A DNA stretch of 64,000 bases from Maritalea porphyrae (GTDB lineage Bacteria; Pseudomonadota; Alphaproteobacteria; Rhizobiales; Devosiaceae). The stretch is taken from assembly GCF_030159895.1 (NCBI RefSeq), contig NZ_BSNI01000002.1, forward strand, positions 1,824,306 through 1,888,305, written 5' to 3'. Positions within the stretch are counted from its first letter, which is position 1, and each line of letters begins with the position of its first letter. Position numbers and translations under genes: made by a program. Of the stretch, positions 9,003 to 18,811 are shown piece after piece. The notes below the pieces were generated by a model that was given only the letters and a program-made list of their open reading frames with translations, was not told the DNA's origin and searched no databases.

Positions 9003-9551
9003 ATGATTTTTAACCCGTTTCGTAAAGACCCATTCGCCGATGCGGCGCTAGCTGCCTACAACATCATTGTGGCGCAATCTCGGCACCCAGATTTCTACAC
9101 CGACCACGGCATCAAGGATAGCGTTACCGGTCGTTTTGACATGATTGCCTTGCACATGACGCTGGTGTTTCACCGTTTACACAAGGGCGATGAGCAGCAA
9201 AGAAAGTTCGCACAGTCGCTGTTTGATTTGTTTTTCAAAGACATGGACCGCTCACTGCGCGAAATGGGCGTGGGTGATATCACCGTGCCGAAAAAGGTCA
9301 AAAAGATGGGCGAAGTCTTTTACGGCCTACTGGGGGCAGTGAAGGATTCTTACGAGAATAAAGATGTTGCAACACTTGCGGATGCGCTAAACCGCAATAT
9401 CTATGATGGTGAAGATACGGCAAACGCCGACACACTAGCGCGCTATGCCATCGGCCAGACCGATCATTTGGCAAACCAAGACGAGATAATGCGCGGCTCT
9501 TTGAATTTCTTGGCGCCAGCGCAGTCAATCGCCAATATTGCGAGTGAATAA
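9003..9551 (+). CDS. ubiquinol-cytochrome c chaperone family protein (CBP3-like)
   Basis: A 182-residue protein with the chaperone signature YNIIVAQSRHPDFYTDHGIKDSVTGRFDMI and LHMTLVFHRL, homologous to mitochondrial CBP3, which aids cytochrome b and bc1 complex assembly. Family members begin near MIFNPFRKD, so I place the start at 9003, although the frame is open from 8940. No good ribosome-binding site separates the two choices. It is followed by yceD after five bases and is divergent from bamE. Confidence 0.85.
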   Translation: MIFNPFRKDPFADAALAAYNIIVAQSRHPDFYTDHGIKDSVTGRFDMIALHMTLVFHRLHKGDEQQRKFAQSLFDLFFKDMDRSLREMGVGDITVPKKVKKMGEVFYGLLGAVKDSYENKDVATLADALNRNIYDGEDTANADTLARYAIGQTDHLANQDEIMRGSLNFLAPAQSIANIASE

Positions 9552-9556
9552 CAATC

Positions 9557-10117
9557 ATGACGACCGAACAAAACAGCTTCTCCACTGAGCTTTCCACATT
9601 GTTGGATATGAATGTCCGCGTTGACGAGGTGCCGACTGAGGGGCGCAAATATGAGTTTAGCGCCGATGAAGAAACTTTGGCGCTGCTCATTGAGAACTCT
9701 CCTGCATCCAGCGTATCAAAATTCGACGGCCATATCGATATGCGCCCGATTCGCGGGGGTATCGAAGCAAAGGGACGCCTTAAGGCGGTTCTGCAGCAGC
9801 CTTGTGTGGTTACACTTGAGCCAGTTGATGAACAGATCGACGTGAATATTGAGCGCATTTATTTGCGCGGTGAAGAGCCAGAGCTTGATGTGACGGCGAA
9901 TGGTGAAGTGTTTGTCGATCTAGAAGCCAACGCCGACAATGAGTGGTTCGATGGCGATAAAATCGATCTAAGTGATTTCATCTACGAGCAGTTTTTGCTA
10001 AACTTGAATCCATATCCTAAGCTGGAAGGCGCACAAATGCCCGATGTCAAAGATGATGATGATCCGGGTGAACAGTCTCCATTTGCCGCGTTAGCGGCAC
10101 TGAAGCCGAAAGAGTAA
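9557..10117 (+). CDS. yceD: DUF177 / YceD family 23S rRNA accumulation protein
   Basis: A 186-residue acidic protein with the DUF177 core: RGGIEAKGRLKAVLQQPCVVTLEPV, then an acidic strand region and DLSDFIYEQFLLNLNPYPK near the C-terminus. YceD is implicated in 23S rRNA accumulation in bacteria and plants. In most proteobacteria it lies before rpmF-plsX; here plsX follows directly after 85 bases and rpmF is absent, normal for this order. Confidence 0.85.
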   Translation: MTTEQNSFSTELSTLLDMNVRVDEVPTEGRKYEFSADEETLALLIENSPASSVSKFDGHIDMRPIRGGIEAKGRLKAVLQQPCVVTLEPVDEQIDVNIERIYLRGEEPELDVTANGEVFVDLEANADNEWFDGDKIDLSDFIYEQFLLNLNPYPKLEGAQMPDVKDDDDPGEQSPFAALAALKPKE

Positions 10118-10202
10118 TTTCTCGAAAAGGTGCGAAAAAACTTGTATGCGGCTTATTCCGAGTTAAGCTGTTGATCAGTTTTGCTAAAAAACCAAAGCGA
10201 AT

Positions 10203-11282
10203 ATGGCAAAAAACATAACAATATCAGTCGACGCAATGGGTGGCGACAACGGGCCGGAGATCGTTCTCTTAGGCGCGAAAATGTCGCTTTTGGAGCGACC
10301 GAACACTAAATACATCTTTCACGGCCGTGAAGATGAGCTCAAACCGATTCTCAAAAAATACCCAGAACTTGAAGCCGTTTCTGAAATTCGGCATTGCGAT
10401 GTAGTGATTTCTATGGATGAAAAACCAACCCAAGCATTGCGCAAGGGGCGGGGCAATTCATCTATGTGGAATGCGCTGCAATCAGTGGCAGACGGTGAGG
10501 CGGACGCGGCGATTTCTGGCGGCAATACAGGCGCTTTAATGGCGATGGCCACGTTCTGTTTGCGCCCGATGGAAGGCATTTCGCGCCCGGCATTGGCAGC
10601 GATCTGGCCGACTTTGCGCACCGAGATCGTGGTGCTTGACGTGGGCGCCACGGTTGGCGCGGACGCGCAACAGCTTATTGATTTTTCAATTCTAGGCGCG
10701 GCGATGGCGCGTGCGCTGTTTGATATGAAAGAGCCTACTGTTGGTTTGCTGAATGTCGGTGTTGAAGAGGTCAAAGGCCTCGATGCGGTGAAAGAAGCAG
10801 CAAAAGAACTCAGCTCGCATACCGGCGGCGGCTATCAATATCACGGCTTTGTTGAAGGCGATGACATTGGCAAGGGCACCGTTGATGTTGTGGTGACCGA
10901 AGGCTTTACAGGCAATATTGCGCTGAAAACGGCAGAAGGAACCGCTCGCCAAGTTGGTACCTATTTGCGCACGGCGCTTACCCAAAACTGGGTCACAAAG
11001 CTTGGGGCATTAATTGCATCGGGCGGATTGCGCACGTTGCGCAACAAGATGGATCCGCGCAATGCGAACGGCGCGGTGTTTCTAGGGGTGAACGGAATCG
11101 TGATCAAAAGTCACGGTGGCACGGACGAGATCGGGTTTAAAAGCGCGCTTGGTGTCACCTACGAGATTGCACATAACCGTTTGATGGACCGCATTAAAAA
11201 CGGTCTAAAGAGATATGAAAAGTCAGGCGTGAGTGAAGAACACGACGACGACAAAAAGAATGATGAGGTAGCGTCAGCGTGA
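10203..11282 (+). CDS. plsX: phosphate acyltransferase PlsX
   Basis: Makes acyl-phosphate from acyl-ACP, the first step of the PlsX/PlsY route to phosphatidic acid. The N-terminus [28 protein letters not shown] and the C-terminal [15 protein letters not shown] are family hallmarks. It has 359 residues including a hydrophilic tail rich in Asp and Lys. Its TGA overlaps the GTG start of fabH, so the two are translationally coupled. Confidence 0.97.
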   Translation: MAKNITISVDAMGGDNGPEIVLLGAKMSLLERPNTKYIFHGREDELKPILKKYPELEAVSEIRHCDVVISMDEKPTQALRKGRGNSSMWNALQSVADGEADAAISGGNTGALMAMATFCLRPMEGISRPALAAIWPTLRTEIVVLDVGATVGADAQQLIDFSILGAAMARALFDMKEPTVGLLNVGVEEVKGLDAVKEAAKELSSHTGGGYQYHGFVEGDDIGKGTVDVVVTEGFTGNIALKTAEGTARQVGTYLRTALTQNWVTKLGALIASGGLRTLRNKMDPRNANGAVFLGVNGIVIKSHGGTDEIGFKSALGVTYEIAHNRLMDRIKNGLKRYEKSGVSEEHDDDKKNDEVASA

Positions 11283-12253
11283 GTGGGGTAAAATCAGTAG
11301 TTCGGGGTGTTGGGCACTACTTGCCTAAGAATGTCGTCACCAACCACGACTTGGAAAAAAAGGTCGACACAACCCACGAGTGGATTGTTCAGCGTACAGG
11401 CATTGAACAACGTCATATCGCAGGCGAGGACGAGCAAACATCTGATCTTGCGCTAGGTGCGGCGAAAAACGCGCTTGCAGCCGCAGGCATGGACGCATCA
11501 GAAATTGATTTGATCGTTTTGGCAACAACAACGCCAGACCGCACATTCCCAGCCACAGCCGCACTTGTGCAGGAGAAATTGGGCATCACCCAAGGCTCCG
11601 CATTTGATATCCAAGCGGTCTGCTCTGGCTTTGTTTATGCGGTCGCAACTGCTGACAGCTACATGAAAAACGGCTTAGGCACCAAAGCGTTGGTGATCGG
11701 CGCTGAAACCTTCTCTCGTCTTTTGGATTGGGAAGATCGCACAACGTGCGTGCTGTTTGGCGATGGCGCGGGCGCGATGGTGCTCGAGGCTGTGCCTGAC
11801 GACACCGAAGGTGATCGTGGTGTGCTGTCCAACTGCTTGCGCTCGAACGGCGAGCATTGGGAAAAGCTTTACGTAGATGGCGGTCCATCGCTGACTCAAT
11901 CGGTCGGTTTTGTGCGCATGGAAGGCAAAGAAGTCTTCCGCCACGCTGTCGGTATGATCTCAGACGTGGTTGAGGGGGCTTTCGAAAAAGCCAACATCGA
12001 GCCAAGTGAACTTGACTGGTTTGTGCCACACCAAGCCAACAAGCGGATTATTGATGGCGCGGGCAAGAAGCTGAAAATTCCAGCCGACAAAGTCATCGTG
12101 ACAGTTGATAAACATGCAAACACGTCAGCTGCATCGGTGCCAATGGCACTCAGCATTGGCGTTGCGGATGGCCGAATCAAGCAAGGCGACTTGGTTATGC
12201 TTGAGGCGATGGGTGGCGGATTTACATGGGGCGCGTCATTGGTTCGGTGGTAG
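11279..12253 (+). CDS. fabH: beta-ketoacyl-ACP synthase III
   Basis: Condenses acetyl-CoA with malonyl-ACP to start fatty acid synthesis. The catalytic triad is visible as C115 (QAVCSGF), H251 (VPHQANKRI) and N281 (KHANTSA). The 324 residues are full length. It begins with GTG inside the plsX stop (GTGA). Together with plsX it links fatty acid initiation to phospholipid synthesis. Confidence 0.98.
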   Translation: MSGVKSVVRGVGHYLPKNVVTNHDLEKKVDTTHEWIVQRTGIEQRHIAGEDEQTSDLALGAAKNALAAAGMDASEIDLIVLATTTPDRTFPATAALVQEKLGITQGSAFDIQAVCSGFVYAVATADSYMKNGLGTKALVIGAETFSRLLDWEDRTTCVLFGDGAGAMVLEAVPDDTEGDRGVLSNCLRSNGEHWEKLYVDGGPSLTQSVGFVRMEGKEVFRHAVGMISDVVEGAFEKANIEPSELDWFVPHQANKRIIDGAGKKLKIPADKVIVTVDKHANTSAASVPMALSIGVADGRIKQGDLVMLEAMGGGFTWGASLVRW

Positions 12254-12342
12254 AAGCACAATAAGAGTTTGCTCTTCGTCATTGACCAGACCAAATGTCG
12301 CTACTATGCTCCTTAACATATTGAAAGCATTGCGGAGCGGAC

Positions 12343-12654
12343 ATGGCAGGGAAAACATTAACGCGCGCCGACTTGAGCGAAGCAGTTTATCAGCAAGTTG
12401 GCCTATCACGGGCTGAATCGTCTGATTTGGTCGAGCGTGTATTAGATTTGATGAGTGATGCGTTGGTCGCGGGGGAAAGCGTCAAACTATCATCATTCGG
12501 TTCGTTTTTAGTTCGATCTAAGAATGAACGGATTGGCCGGAATCCAAAAACCGGTGAAGAAGTACCGATTTTGCCAAGACGAGTTTTGGTTTTTAAGCCA
12601 AGCAATGTCTTAAAGGCTAAAATCAACGATAAGATGCTGAACGCAAAAAAATAA
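12343..12654 (+). CDS. ihfA: integration host factor subunit alpha
   Basis: DNA-bending HU/IHF-family subunit of 103 residues. The DNA-binding arm holds [22 protein letters not shown] and the N-terminal helices [31 protein letters not shown] are typical of IHF-alpha. It lies between fabH and a MerR regulator, the common order in Rhizobiales. A 90-base gap separates it from fabH, enough for its own promoter. Confidence 0.95.
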   Translation: MAGKTLTRADLSEAVYQQVGLSRAESSDLVERVLDLMSDALVAGESVKLSSFGSFLVRSKNERIGRNPKTGEEVPILPRRVLVFKPSNVLKAKINDKMLNAKK

Positions 12655-12679
12655 ACAATAGCGTTTAGCCAGTACAAGG

Positions 12680-13162
12680 GTGGAACCGTTGGAAAAGTCG
12701 CCAGACGCTTTTCGTACCATATCGGAAGCGGCGGACGAGCTTGACTTGCCTCAGCATGTCCTACGTTTTTGGGAAACACGCTTTTCGCAAATCAAACCGC
12801 TAAAGCGGGGCGGAGGGCGACGCTATTACAGACCGGACGATGTACAGCTTCTGCGCGGCATCCGATATTTGCTCTATGATGAAGGTTTCACCATCAAGGG
12901 CGTTCAAAAAATCCTCAAAGAAAATGGCGCACGCCACGTGATCACTATTGGTGAGACGGGGGCAATTGAGCCTGTGGTGCCCGTGGGCGGCAATGGCGAC
13001 AACGATGTAATCGAAGCACCGCAACTCGCAGCACCCGACGCCCAAACCCAACAATCTGGCAAAATCGACACATATTCTCGCGCGCGGCTCAACGAAGCGC
13101 TGCACGAACTGCTGGAATGCAAGCGGATTTTGGACAAGGCGACGGAAGAGCCGCTGAATTAG
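12680..13162 (+). CDS. MerR-family transcriptional regulator
   Basis: 160 residues, probably starting at GTG ([35 protein letters not shown]). The MerR winged HTH covers about 12-80, including [22 protein letters not shown]. There are no conserved effector cysteines in the C-terminal part, which is Gln/Pro-rich, then helical ([17 protein letters not shown]) and likely dimerises. This MerR gene is constantly found after ihfA and before a tRNA-Pro in Rhizobiales; its targets are unknown to me. Confidence 0.88.
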   Translation: MEPLEKSPDAFRTISEAADELDLPQHVLRFWETRFSQIKPLKRGGGRRYYRPDDVQLLRGIRYLLYDEGFTIKGVQKILKENGARHVITIGETGAIEPVVPVGGNGDNDVIEAPQLAAPDAQTQQSGKIDTYSRARLNEALHELLECKRILDKATEEPLN

Positions 13163-13204
13163 GGCTAAATTCTAAATGTCAGACTGGCACTGGGCGATAA
13201 ACCA

Positions 13205-13558
13205 ATGGAGACTTTTTGCTCATTTGAAGATTGGTTTGAAGAGCAGCCGATAAGTCTACACAGCACAATTTGTGGCTTGTCTTTGCTTGTTGAAGAAACG
13301 GCTCCAGAGCTTTCGCGGTCTAGCAAGTGGGGGAACGCGGTATGGCTAAAAGGGAGGCTGTCCCTGATATTCATTCACGCCAAGCCGGATCATCTTCAGT
13401 TCGGATTCTATGCGGGCGCTTTGCTGGATGACCCAAGTCAAATGCTTAAGGGAAATGCGAAATATGTTCGTCACGTCCCAGTTTATAACAACGAGTACAA
13501 CGCATTGAATATCGCAGCTCTAATTCGAAGCGCGGTTGAAGCCAAGCCATATCGGTAA
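13205..13558 (+). CDS. DUF1801 domain protein
   Basis: A 117-residue soluble protein resembling the YdhG/DUF1801 fold: LSLLVEETAPELSRSSKWGNAVWLKGR, then LSLIFIHAKPDHLQFGFYAGALLDDP and a C-terminal helix LNIAALIRSAVEA. The family is widespread and of unknown biochemical role. The gene sits between the MerR gene and tRNA-Pro on the opposite strand from the tRNA. Its ribosome-binding site is weak, so the start is provisional. Confidence 0.7.
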   Translation: METFCSFEDWFEEQPISLHSTICGLSLLVEETAPELSRSSKWGNAVWLKGRLSLIFIHAKPDHLQFGFYAGALLDDPSQMLKGNAKYVRHVPVYNNEYNALNIAALIRSAVEAKPYR

Positions 13559-13567
13559 GGTAAAAAA

Positions 13568-13644
13568 TGGTCGGAGTGGCCGGATTTGAACCGACGACCC
13601 TCTGTCCCCCAGACAGATGCGCTACCAGGCTGCGCTACACCCCG
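13568..13644 (-). tRNA. tRNA-Pro (anticodon GGG)
   Basis: Read on the minus strand, the acceptor CGGGGTG (5' end at 13644) pairs with CACTCCG, the anticodon loop in CTGTCTGGGGGACAGAG gives GGG, and the T-arm is GGTTCAAATCC. The CCA end is encoded (13568-13570). Confidence 0.95.
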
Positions 13645-13795
13645 AACTCATGCGCCTTGTTAGCCAAATTCGTTTGCAGACGCAAGCGCGGCTTTGCGCA
13701 AAAATCCTGTTGCCGAACATATCCGACCTTTTGCGACTTAACAGCTTGGCCAAATTGCGATAGCCATGCGCCGCATAGGCAATGGATAAGCAATA

Positions 13796-14785
13796 ATGTC
13801 ATTGATTGAGAATACAGGGATTGAGCGCGACAAGTTGATGGCGGCATTGCCCCTTTGGGCTGGTCTTGCTGGCGCGCGCGTTCAACTGATCAATCACACA
13901 GAAAATGCCACCTTTCGCTTGGATTTGCCGAGCGGAGCTAAGAGAATTCTGCGCGTTCACCGACCCGGTTACAACACGACTAACGCCGTTCTGTCCGAAC
14001 TAGCCTGGGCGAAAGCGTTGCGCGCTGATGCCAAGGTGCAAACACCTGTTGCCATTGCCGGGGTAAACGGCGAGCTGGTTCAAAGTGCGTCGGTCGGCGC
14101 GTCAGATGTACCGCAAATGATGGTGCTGTTTGAATTCGAAGAGGGGCGGGAACCCAAAGAGACTGAGGACCTAGCGCCTTGGTTTGTTGAACTGGGCCGA
14201 CTGGCTGCGACTGCACACAAGCACGTGCAAAATTGGCAACTACCCGAAAATTTCGAACGTTTGCGATGGACTGAAGAGACGATTCTCAACCCTGATGGGC
14301 TTTGGGGGGATTGGCGCAAAGCGCCGGGCATGACCAGTGACCTCAGAACAACCTTTGATCGGCTCGATGAATTGCTGCGCGAAAGGCTAAATGCATATGG
14401 TCAGAGTCAAGACCGCTATGGGCTTGTGCATGCCGACATGCGCCTTGCAAACCTTTTGATCGACAAAGATCAGATCAAGCTTATCGATTTTGATGACTGC
14501 GGTTTTTGTTGGTATTTATATGATTTCGCGGCAGCTATTTCATTCATTGAAGACAGCCCGACCATTCCGCAGCTCAAAATGGCCTGGCTGAAAGGCTATC
14601 GCGAAATTCGTGAGCTGCCACCAGAGGATGAATCGGAAATTGACACCTTTGTCATGTTGCGCCGCATGGCACTGACCGCTTGGATTGGTTCTCACGCTGA
14701 AACACCGTTTGCCCAAAGCCTTGCGCATGAATTTGTACCGCGTGGCGCGGTTCTAGCAGAGAAATACATCAAGCGCTTTGGTTGA
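13796..14785 (+). CDS. APH-family phosphotransferase (protein/small-molecule kinase fold)
   Basis: 329 residues with the aminoglycoside phosphotransferase/choline kinase fold. The Brenner motif reads HADMRLANLL, followed by the metal-binding IDFDDCGFCWYLYD. The N-terminal lobe has LRVHRPGY, where the ATP-binding lysine is replaced by Arg-Val-His. It resembles the YihE/HomK-like branch rather than drug-resistance enzymes, and resistance should not be inferred. It stands alone between tRNA-Pro and the exopolysaccharide locus. Substrate unknown. Confidence 0.8.
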   Translation: MSLIENTGIERDKLMAALPLWAGLAGARVQLINHTENATFRLDLPSGAKRILRVHRPGYNTTNAVLSELAWAKALRADAKVQTPVAIAGVNGELVQSASVGASDVPQMMVLFEFEEGREPKETEDLAPWFVELGRLAATAHKHVQNWQLPENFERLRWTEETILNPDGLWGDWRKAPGMTSDLRTTFDRLDELLRERLNAYGQSQDRYGLVHADMRLANLLIDKDQIKLIDFDDCGFCWYLYDFAAAISFIEDSPTIPQLKMAWLKGYREIRELPPEDESEIDTFVMLRRMALTAWIGSHAETPFAQSLAHEFVPRGAVLAEKYIKRFG

Positions 14786-14790
14786 CTGTA

Positions 14791-16053
14791 TTAGGGGAGG
14801 CGGCGTTCGTCTTTTTTGCCGTCAATCACGTCATATCCCGCTGAAACGCCCCAAATAATGCCCATCACCAAAAACAGGTGTCGCCAGTGGTCGATATCAA
14901 TAATCGCTGCTTCCATAATCAACGGTAAGAAGGTTGCAAAAGCAGGGATCATCAGCAAACGGTTGGGCGAAGCGATTGCGAGCGACGCGATAGCCCGCCA
15001 AAGCGTCATCAGAATGAGCCACACAAATGCGCCTCCGCCTAGCCAACCATAGTCCAGGAAAACCTTGAGATAGGTATTGTGCGGTTGTTCGGTCACCAGC
15101 ATCTGATCAAACTGCCATGGGCCAATGCCGAGCGGATTGTTGAGTGCCAGGGCGTATCCCCACGCCTGCCGGCCAAAACGCCCCGTTTCGCCGCCATCAT
15201 AGCTTTGGATCAGCGAAGCGCGCTGTTTGAACAGTTCTGCGACTTCAGGGATCATCAAAAGGCCAAGGATCGCCAGCACCAGCGCAATGACGCCTGAAAG
15301 CGCCAAGCCGATCATCCTAATGCGCTCGCGCGGCGTCGCCTCGAGCTTAAAGTTCAAAATGAATACCAAAATCACAGTCAGGAACAAATGCCCCCACGCG
15401 CCACGCGAGAAGGACACAAATACGCCAACCGCGATAATGCCAAACCAGATCGCGTTCATGAACATCTTGCGTGGGTTGCCAAGCAATATGCGTTGTACCA
15501 AATAGGCGGCTGGCAGGATAAGAAATGGGCCAAATACGTTTGGGTCTTTAAAGAACGCTTTTGCGCGACCATAGCGCAAGAACAGATCTTTGCCCGGCAT
15601 AAGCCCGAGATAGGCAAGGGCACCAATAGATGCGGCAAACACTGCGGCGAACAGGTAAGCCTTGTTGATCAGGCGCATGCGCTCATAGGGTTTTTCAGCG
15701 ACAAAGTTGGCGATGAAATAGCCTGTGATCAGCAGGAACACCGTCACGGTGGTGAAAATCATCCCCTTTGACAGGGTAGAATATTTCATCTGCAAAATGG
15801 CAACAAAAGCCGGTGGGATAAACAGCAATATCGCCATTAGAAAATTGTTGGTGCGGCGCGAAATCGGTAATCCACCCATCAATGCGCAAGCAAAAACGGC
15901 GAGGAACACCAGTTCGTACGGGGAGGGCTCAAACATCACCAACGCACCGCCCGCAATCCAAATTGGAACGAGCAACATCATCAGGCGATGAGCAAGCTCA
16001 CCGCCACTGACTTTTATGTTTTCGCTGGCAAAACTGGATTGAACCGACATCAA
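14791..16053 (-). CDS. O-antigen ligase / Wzy-type polymerase family membrane protein
   Basis: A 420-residue protein with about ten to twelve membrane segments and the Wzy_C region around FSRGAWGHLFLTVILVF and a large periplasmic loop with ETGRFGRQAWGYALALNNPLGIGPWQFDQ... QPHNTYLKVFLDYGWLGG. The NNPLGxG and HNxYL motifs are characteristic. In an exopolysaccharide locus it is more likely the polymerase than an LPS ligase. It lies ten bases after the priming transferase gene, in the same direction. Confidence 0.88.
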   Translation of the reverse strand: MMSVQSSFASENIKVSGGELAHRLMMLLVPIWIAGGALVMFEPSPYELVFLAVFACALMGGLPISRRTNNFLMAILLFIPPAFVAILQMKYSTLSKGMIFTTVTVFLLITGYFIANFVAEKPYERMRLINKAYLFAAVFAASIGALAYLGLMPGKDLFLRYGRAKAFFKDPNVFGPFLILPAAYLVQRILLGNPRKMFMNAIWFGIIAVGVFVSFSRGAWGHLFLTVILVFILNFKLEATPRERIRMIGLALSGVIALVLAILGLLMIPEVAELFKQRASLIQSYDGGETGRFGRQAWGYALALNNPLGIGPWQFDQMLVTEQPHNTYLKVFLDYGWLGGGAFVWLILMTLWRAIASLAIASPNRLLMIPAFATFLPLIMEAAIIDIDHWRHLFLVMGIIWGVSAGYDVIDGKKDERRLP

Positions 16054-16063
16054 AAGTTCCGCG

Positions 16064-17584
16064 TTAGTACGCGCCCTCGTTTTTGCTGACCAAGGAAATT
16101 GGGGTCATAAACAGGATGTAGAGATCTAGAAAGATCGACCAGTTTTCGATGTAGTAAAGGTCATGGTTCACACGCTGCATGATCTTATCGACCGTATCGG
16201 TTTCACCGCGCCAACCATTGATCTGCGCCCAACCGGTAATGCCTGGCTTCACGCGGTGCCGCGCGAAATAACCATCAACGGCATCATGGTACAAGCGATC
16301 ATCAGCCTTGGCTTGCAATGCGTGCGGTCGAGGTCCGCAAATCGACAATTCGCCGCGCAACACGTTGATAAATTGCGGCAATTCATCAATCGAGGTTTTG
16401 CGGATAAAACGACCAACGGAGGTGACCCGCGGATCGTCCTTTGTCACCAATTTGGCCGCTTTTTCATCCGACATGTCGGTGTACATGGACCGGAATTTAT
16501 AAATTTCAATCAGCTCGTTGTTAAAGCCGTGGCGTTTCTGTTTGAAGAAGACTGGGCCCTTGCTGTTCAATTTGATTGCGATGGCAGTGATCAGCATGAT
16601 TGGCGAAAATGCGATCAAAGCGATCGTAGCAAACACCATGTCAAACAACCATTTAGCGACAATGTTCCAGTCAGAAATCGGCTTGTCCGCCATATCAAAT
16701 ACGGGAACGTCGCCAAGGAAGGAGTAAGCGCGTGGCTTAAACTTGAGCTTGCTCATGTGTGCGCTTAGGCGAATATCAACTGGCAATACCCAAAGCTGTT
16801 TGAGCATTTGCAAAACACGTGTCTCTGCACTTACGGGCAAAGATACAATCACCAAATCGATGCGCGTCAACCGCGCGAACTCCACTAAGTCTTTGACTTT
16901 GCCAAGTTTAGGGCAGTCTGCAACTAGTTCAGGGGAGCGTTTGTCTGCGCGGTCATCAAACAAGCCAAGCAATTCAATGTCGTTCGTCGCTGTTTTCGTG
17001 ATGTTGCGAATAAGCTCTTCCGCATCAGGACCACCACCGACCAACACCGTGCGGCGCTTCAAACGACCGGCTTGTGTCCACTGAATAATCAAACTGCGCA
17101 CCGCAATGCGGTAGAAAATGAGAAATGCCGCGCCAGTTACAGCGAAACCCGTCACCCAAGCCCGAGAGTAAACCTCGCCGATTTTGAGCAAAAACAAACC
17201 AGAAATGACAATCAACACGGCAACGGCCCAAACGGCCAAAGCGCGCGTTATTTGTGTCAGTGTCGTCCGGTACTTCTGGATCGAATGGTTTTTGACGATA
17301 TTTTGCCCGAACAAGGCAACAGTCGATGTTGCAACTGACAATGCCAAATAATGCAATAGGTCGCCATCCGGTGCGTAGGCAGCGAAAACGGCCATGCCCA
17401 CCAGCACTAAAGCCAAAAATTCAATGGCTTGGACCACGCCAACAATAATCTTTGATGACATTGCCGGGTCGCTAGGGCGGTCAGCTATTTCTTTGCCCAA
17501 TTTGGACAGGGTGCTTTTTGCCACGCTCTCAGAGCGAGAGCCTACTAACTCGGAAACGACTTCTTTGGGGTCGATGCGGTACAT
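16064..17584 (-). CDS. undecaprenyl-phosphate glucose (hexose-1-P) phosphotransferase, WcaJ/ExoY type
   Basis: Attaches the first sugar phosphate to undecaprenyl phosphate to start a polysaccharide repeat. The N-terminal half has four or five membrane segments and a CoA-binding-like domain (TVLVGGGPDAEELI). The C-terminal catalytic domain has KRHGFNNELIEIYKFRSM, RKTSIDELPQFINVLRGELSICGPRPH and KPGITGWAQINGWRGET. I start at MYRIDPKEV (17584) because the longer frame begins with TTG in front of non-conserved residues. The sugar is probably glucose by family, unproven. Confidence 0.9.
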   Translation of the reverse strand: MYRIDPKEVVSELVGSRSESVAKSTLSKLGKEIADRPSDPAMSSKIIVGVVQAIEFLALVLVGMAVFAAYAPDGDLLHYLALSVATSTVALFGQNIVKNHSIQKYRTTLTQITRALAVWAVAVLIVISGLFLLKIGEVYSRAWVTGFAVTGAAFLIFYRIAVRSLIIQWTQAGRLKRRTVLVGGGPDAEELIRNITKTATNDIELLGLFDDRADKRSPELVADCPKLGKVKDLVEFARLTRIDLVIVSLPVSAETRVLQMLKQLWVLPVDIRLSAHMSKLKFKPRAYSFLGDVPVFDMADKPISDWNIVAKWLFDMVFATIALIAFSPIMLITAIAIKLNSKGPVFFKQKRHGFNNELIEIYKFRSMYTDMSDEKAAKLVTKDDPRVTSVGRFIRKTSIDELPQFINVLRGELSICGPRPHALQAKADDRLYHDAVDGYFARHRVKPGITGWAQINGWRGETDTVDKIMQRVNHDLYYIENWSIFLDLYILFMTPISLVSKNEGAY

Positions 17585-17675
17585 TTTAGTTGTGGTTCCT
17601 GAAAATTCCAATTTCAGGCACCACAATAGGGTTTAAGGCGTGAAAGCCGAATGAAACAGCATGGTAAATAAATTG

Positions 17676-18788
17676 CTATTGATTCAAATAGACCTGGGCA
17701 ATATCACCCGCCATTTTCTCTAATGAGAATTCCTCACCGACATGGGCAAGCAGCCGATTATTGCGGTTATTGAGGTCTTTATCGCCGTCCACATGGGCTT
17801 GCATTGCTTTGGCAAGCGCTCCCACATCCGCTGCTGGAACGAGTTGAGATTTTTCAGGCCCAAATATCTCGCCAATACCGCCCACGTTTGTTGCAACAAC
17901 GTTTTTGCGCGCTGCAATTGCCTCCATAACGACGTAAGGCAGAGATTCTTTGAGCGAAGGGACCACCGCAATGCCGGCCCGGGCAAATCCGTTTCGCGCA
18001 GGTTGGGCACCAGCAAATTCGACCTGCGACTCAATCCCCAACTCAGTACTTAATTCTTCAAATTGCTGCCTGTGGGGGCCATCGCCAATCAGCAAAAGCC
18101 GAGGTTTCGATCCATCATGTTTTGTAATTTGGGGCAGGGCGCGCAATAGATACTCCACGCCTTTGAGATCGCGCAGTTCGCCAACAAAGACAAAATCAAA
18201 CTCGCCATTCGACGGAACAGGCGTGAAGTCATCTTGGGATAGGCCGTTGTGAATCACAACTCCCTTGTCCCCCGGGTCCGCAATTTGCTCGCGATATGAC
18301 TTTGCTGCGAACTCGCTTTCAAAAATGATGTTATCACTAAATGGGATGAGGCTCTTTTCGAGAAGATGAAATATACGCCCAGCCGCAGAACTACTGGCAA
18401 AATGAAGCGCGCCACCATGCGGGGTATAAAGCTTTTTGACGTTGCGCTTGCCCAGTGCCGCCAATCGTGCGTGAAACCCGCCTTTTGCCCCATGACCATG
18501 CACAACATCAATATTGTGCTTTGAGATCAGCTTGCGGATTTGAAAAGGCGCTATGATGTCCTGTGGGCCAAAAAGCCGTGGGATAGCGATTGGGTGGACA
18601 CCTAACTTAAGATGCGGTTCCAACTTTTTCAGTTTGGTTTGAGATTCAGCATCAAATGATAGGGCGTCGACAACAACTCCGACCTCGTGGCCTTTGTCGT
18701 TCAAATAACCAGCCAAGTCGCACACATGGCGAAACAGTCCGCCAACTGGCGCGCGCAGAACTTGAAGTACGCGTAAGGGCTTAGTCAA
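17676..18788 (-). CDS. glycosyltransferase family 4
   Basis: 370 residues in the GT-B fold: N-terminal LRVLQVLRAPVGGLFRHVCDLAGYL, middle FVFVGELRDLKGVEYLLRALP and the donor-site region PSLKESLPYVVMEAIAARKNVVATNVGGIGE. It starts at TTG, supported by AGGA nine bases upstream. It is the only dedicated glycosyltransferase in this locus. It follows the Wza-like gene by 23 bases. Donor and acceptor unknown. Confidence 0.88.
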   Translation of the reverse strand: MTKPLRVLQVLRAPVGGLFRHVCDLAGYLNDKGHEVGVVVDALSFDAESQTKLKKLEPHLKLGVHPIAIPRLFGPQDIIAPFQIRKLISKHNIDVVHGHGAKGGFHARLAALGKRNVKKLYTPHGGALHFASSSAAGRIFHLLEKSLIPFSDNIIFESEFAAKSYREQIADPGDKGVVIHNGLSQDDFTPVPSNGEFDFVFVGELRDLKGVEYLLRALPQITKHDGSKPRLLLIGDGPHRQQFEELSTELGIESQVEFAGAQPARNGFARAGIAVVPSLKESLPYVVMEAIAARKNVVATNVGGIGEIFGPEKSQLVPAADVGALAKAMQAHVDGDKDLNNRNNRLLAHVGEEFSLEKMAGDIAQVYLNQ

Positions 18789-18811
18789 AATCTTTAATCC
18801 TGTGATTCAGG

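Noticed and set aside
9298-9858. 186-codon minus-strand frame opposite yceD
   Set aside because: Antisense shadow of two well-supported genes with no family resemblance.
13796-14785. Aminoglycoside resistance gene
   Set aside because: The protein has the APH fold but resembles general kinases of that superfamily and lies in a core region; fold alone does not show resistance.
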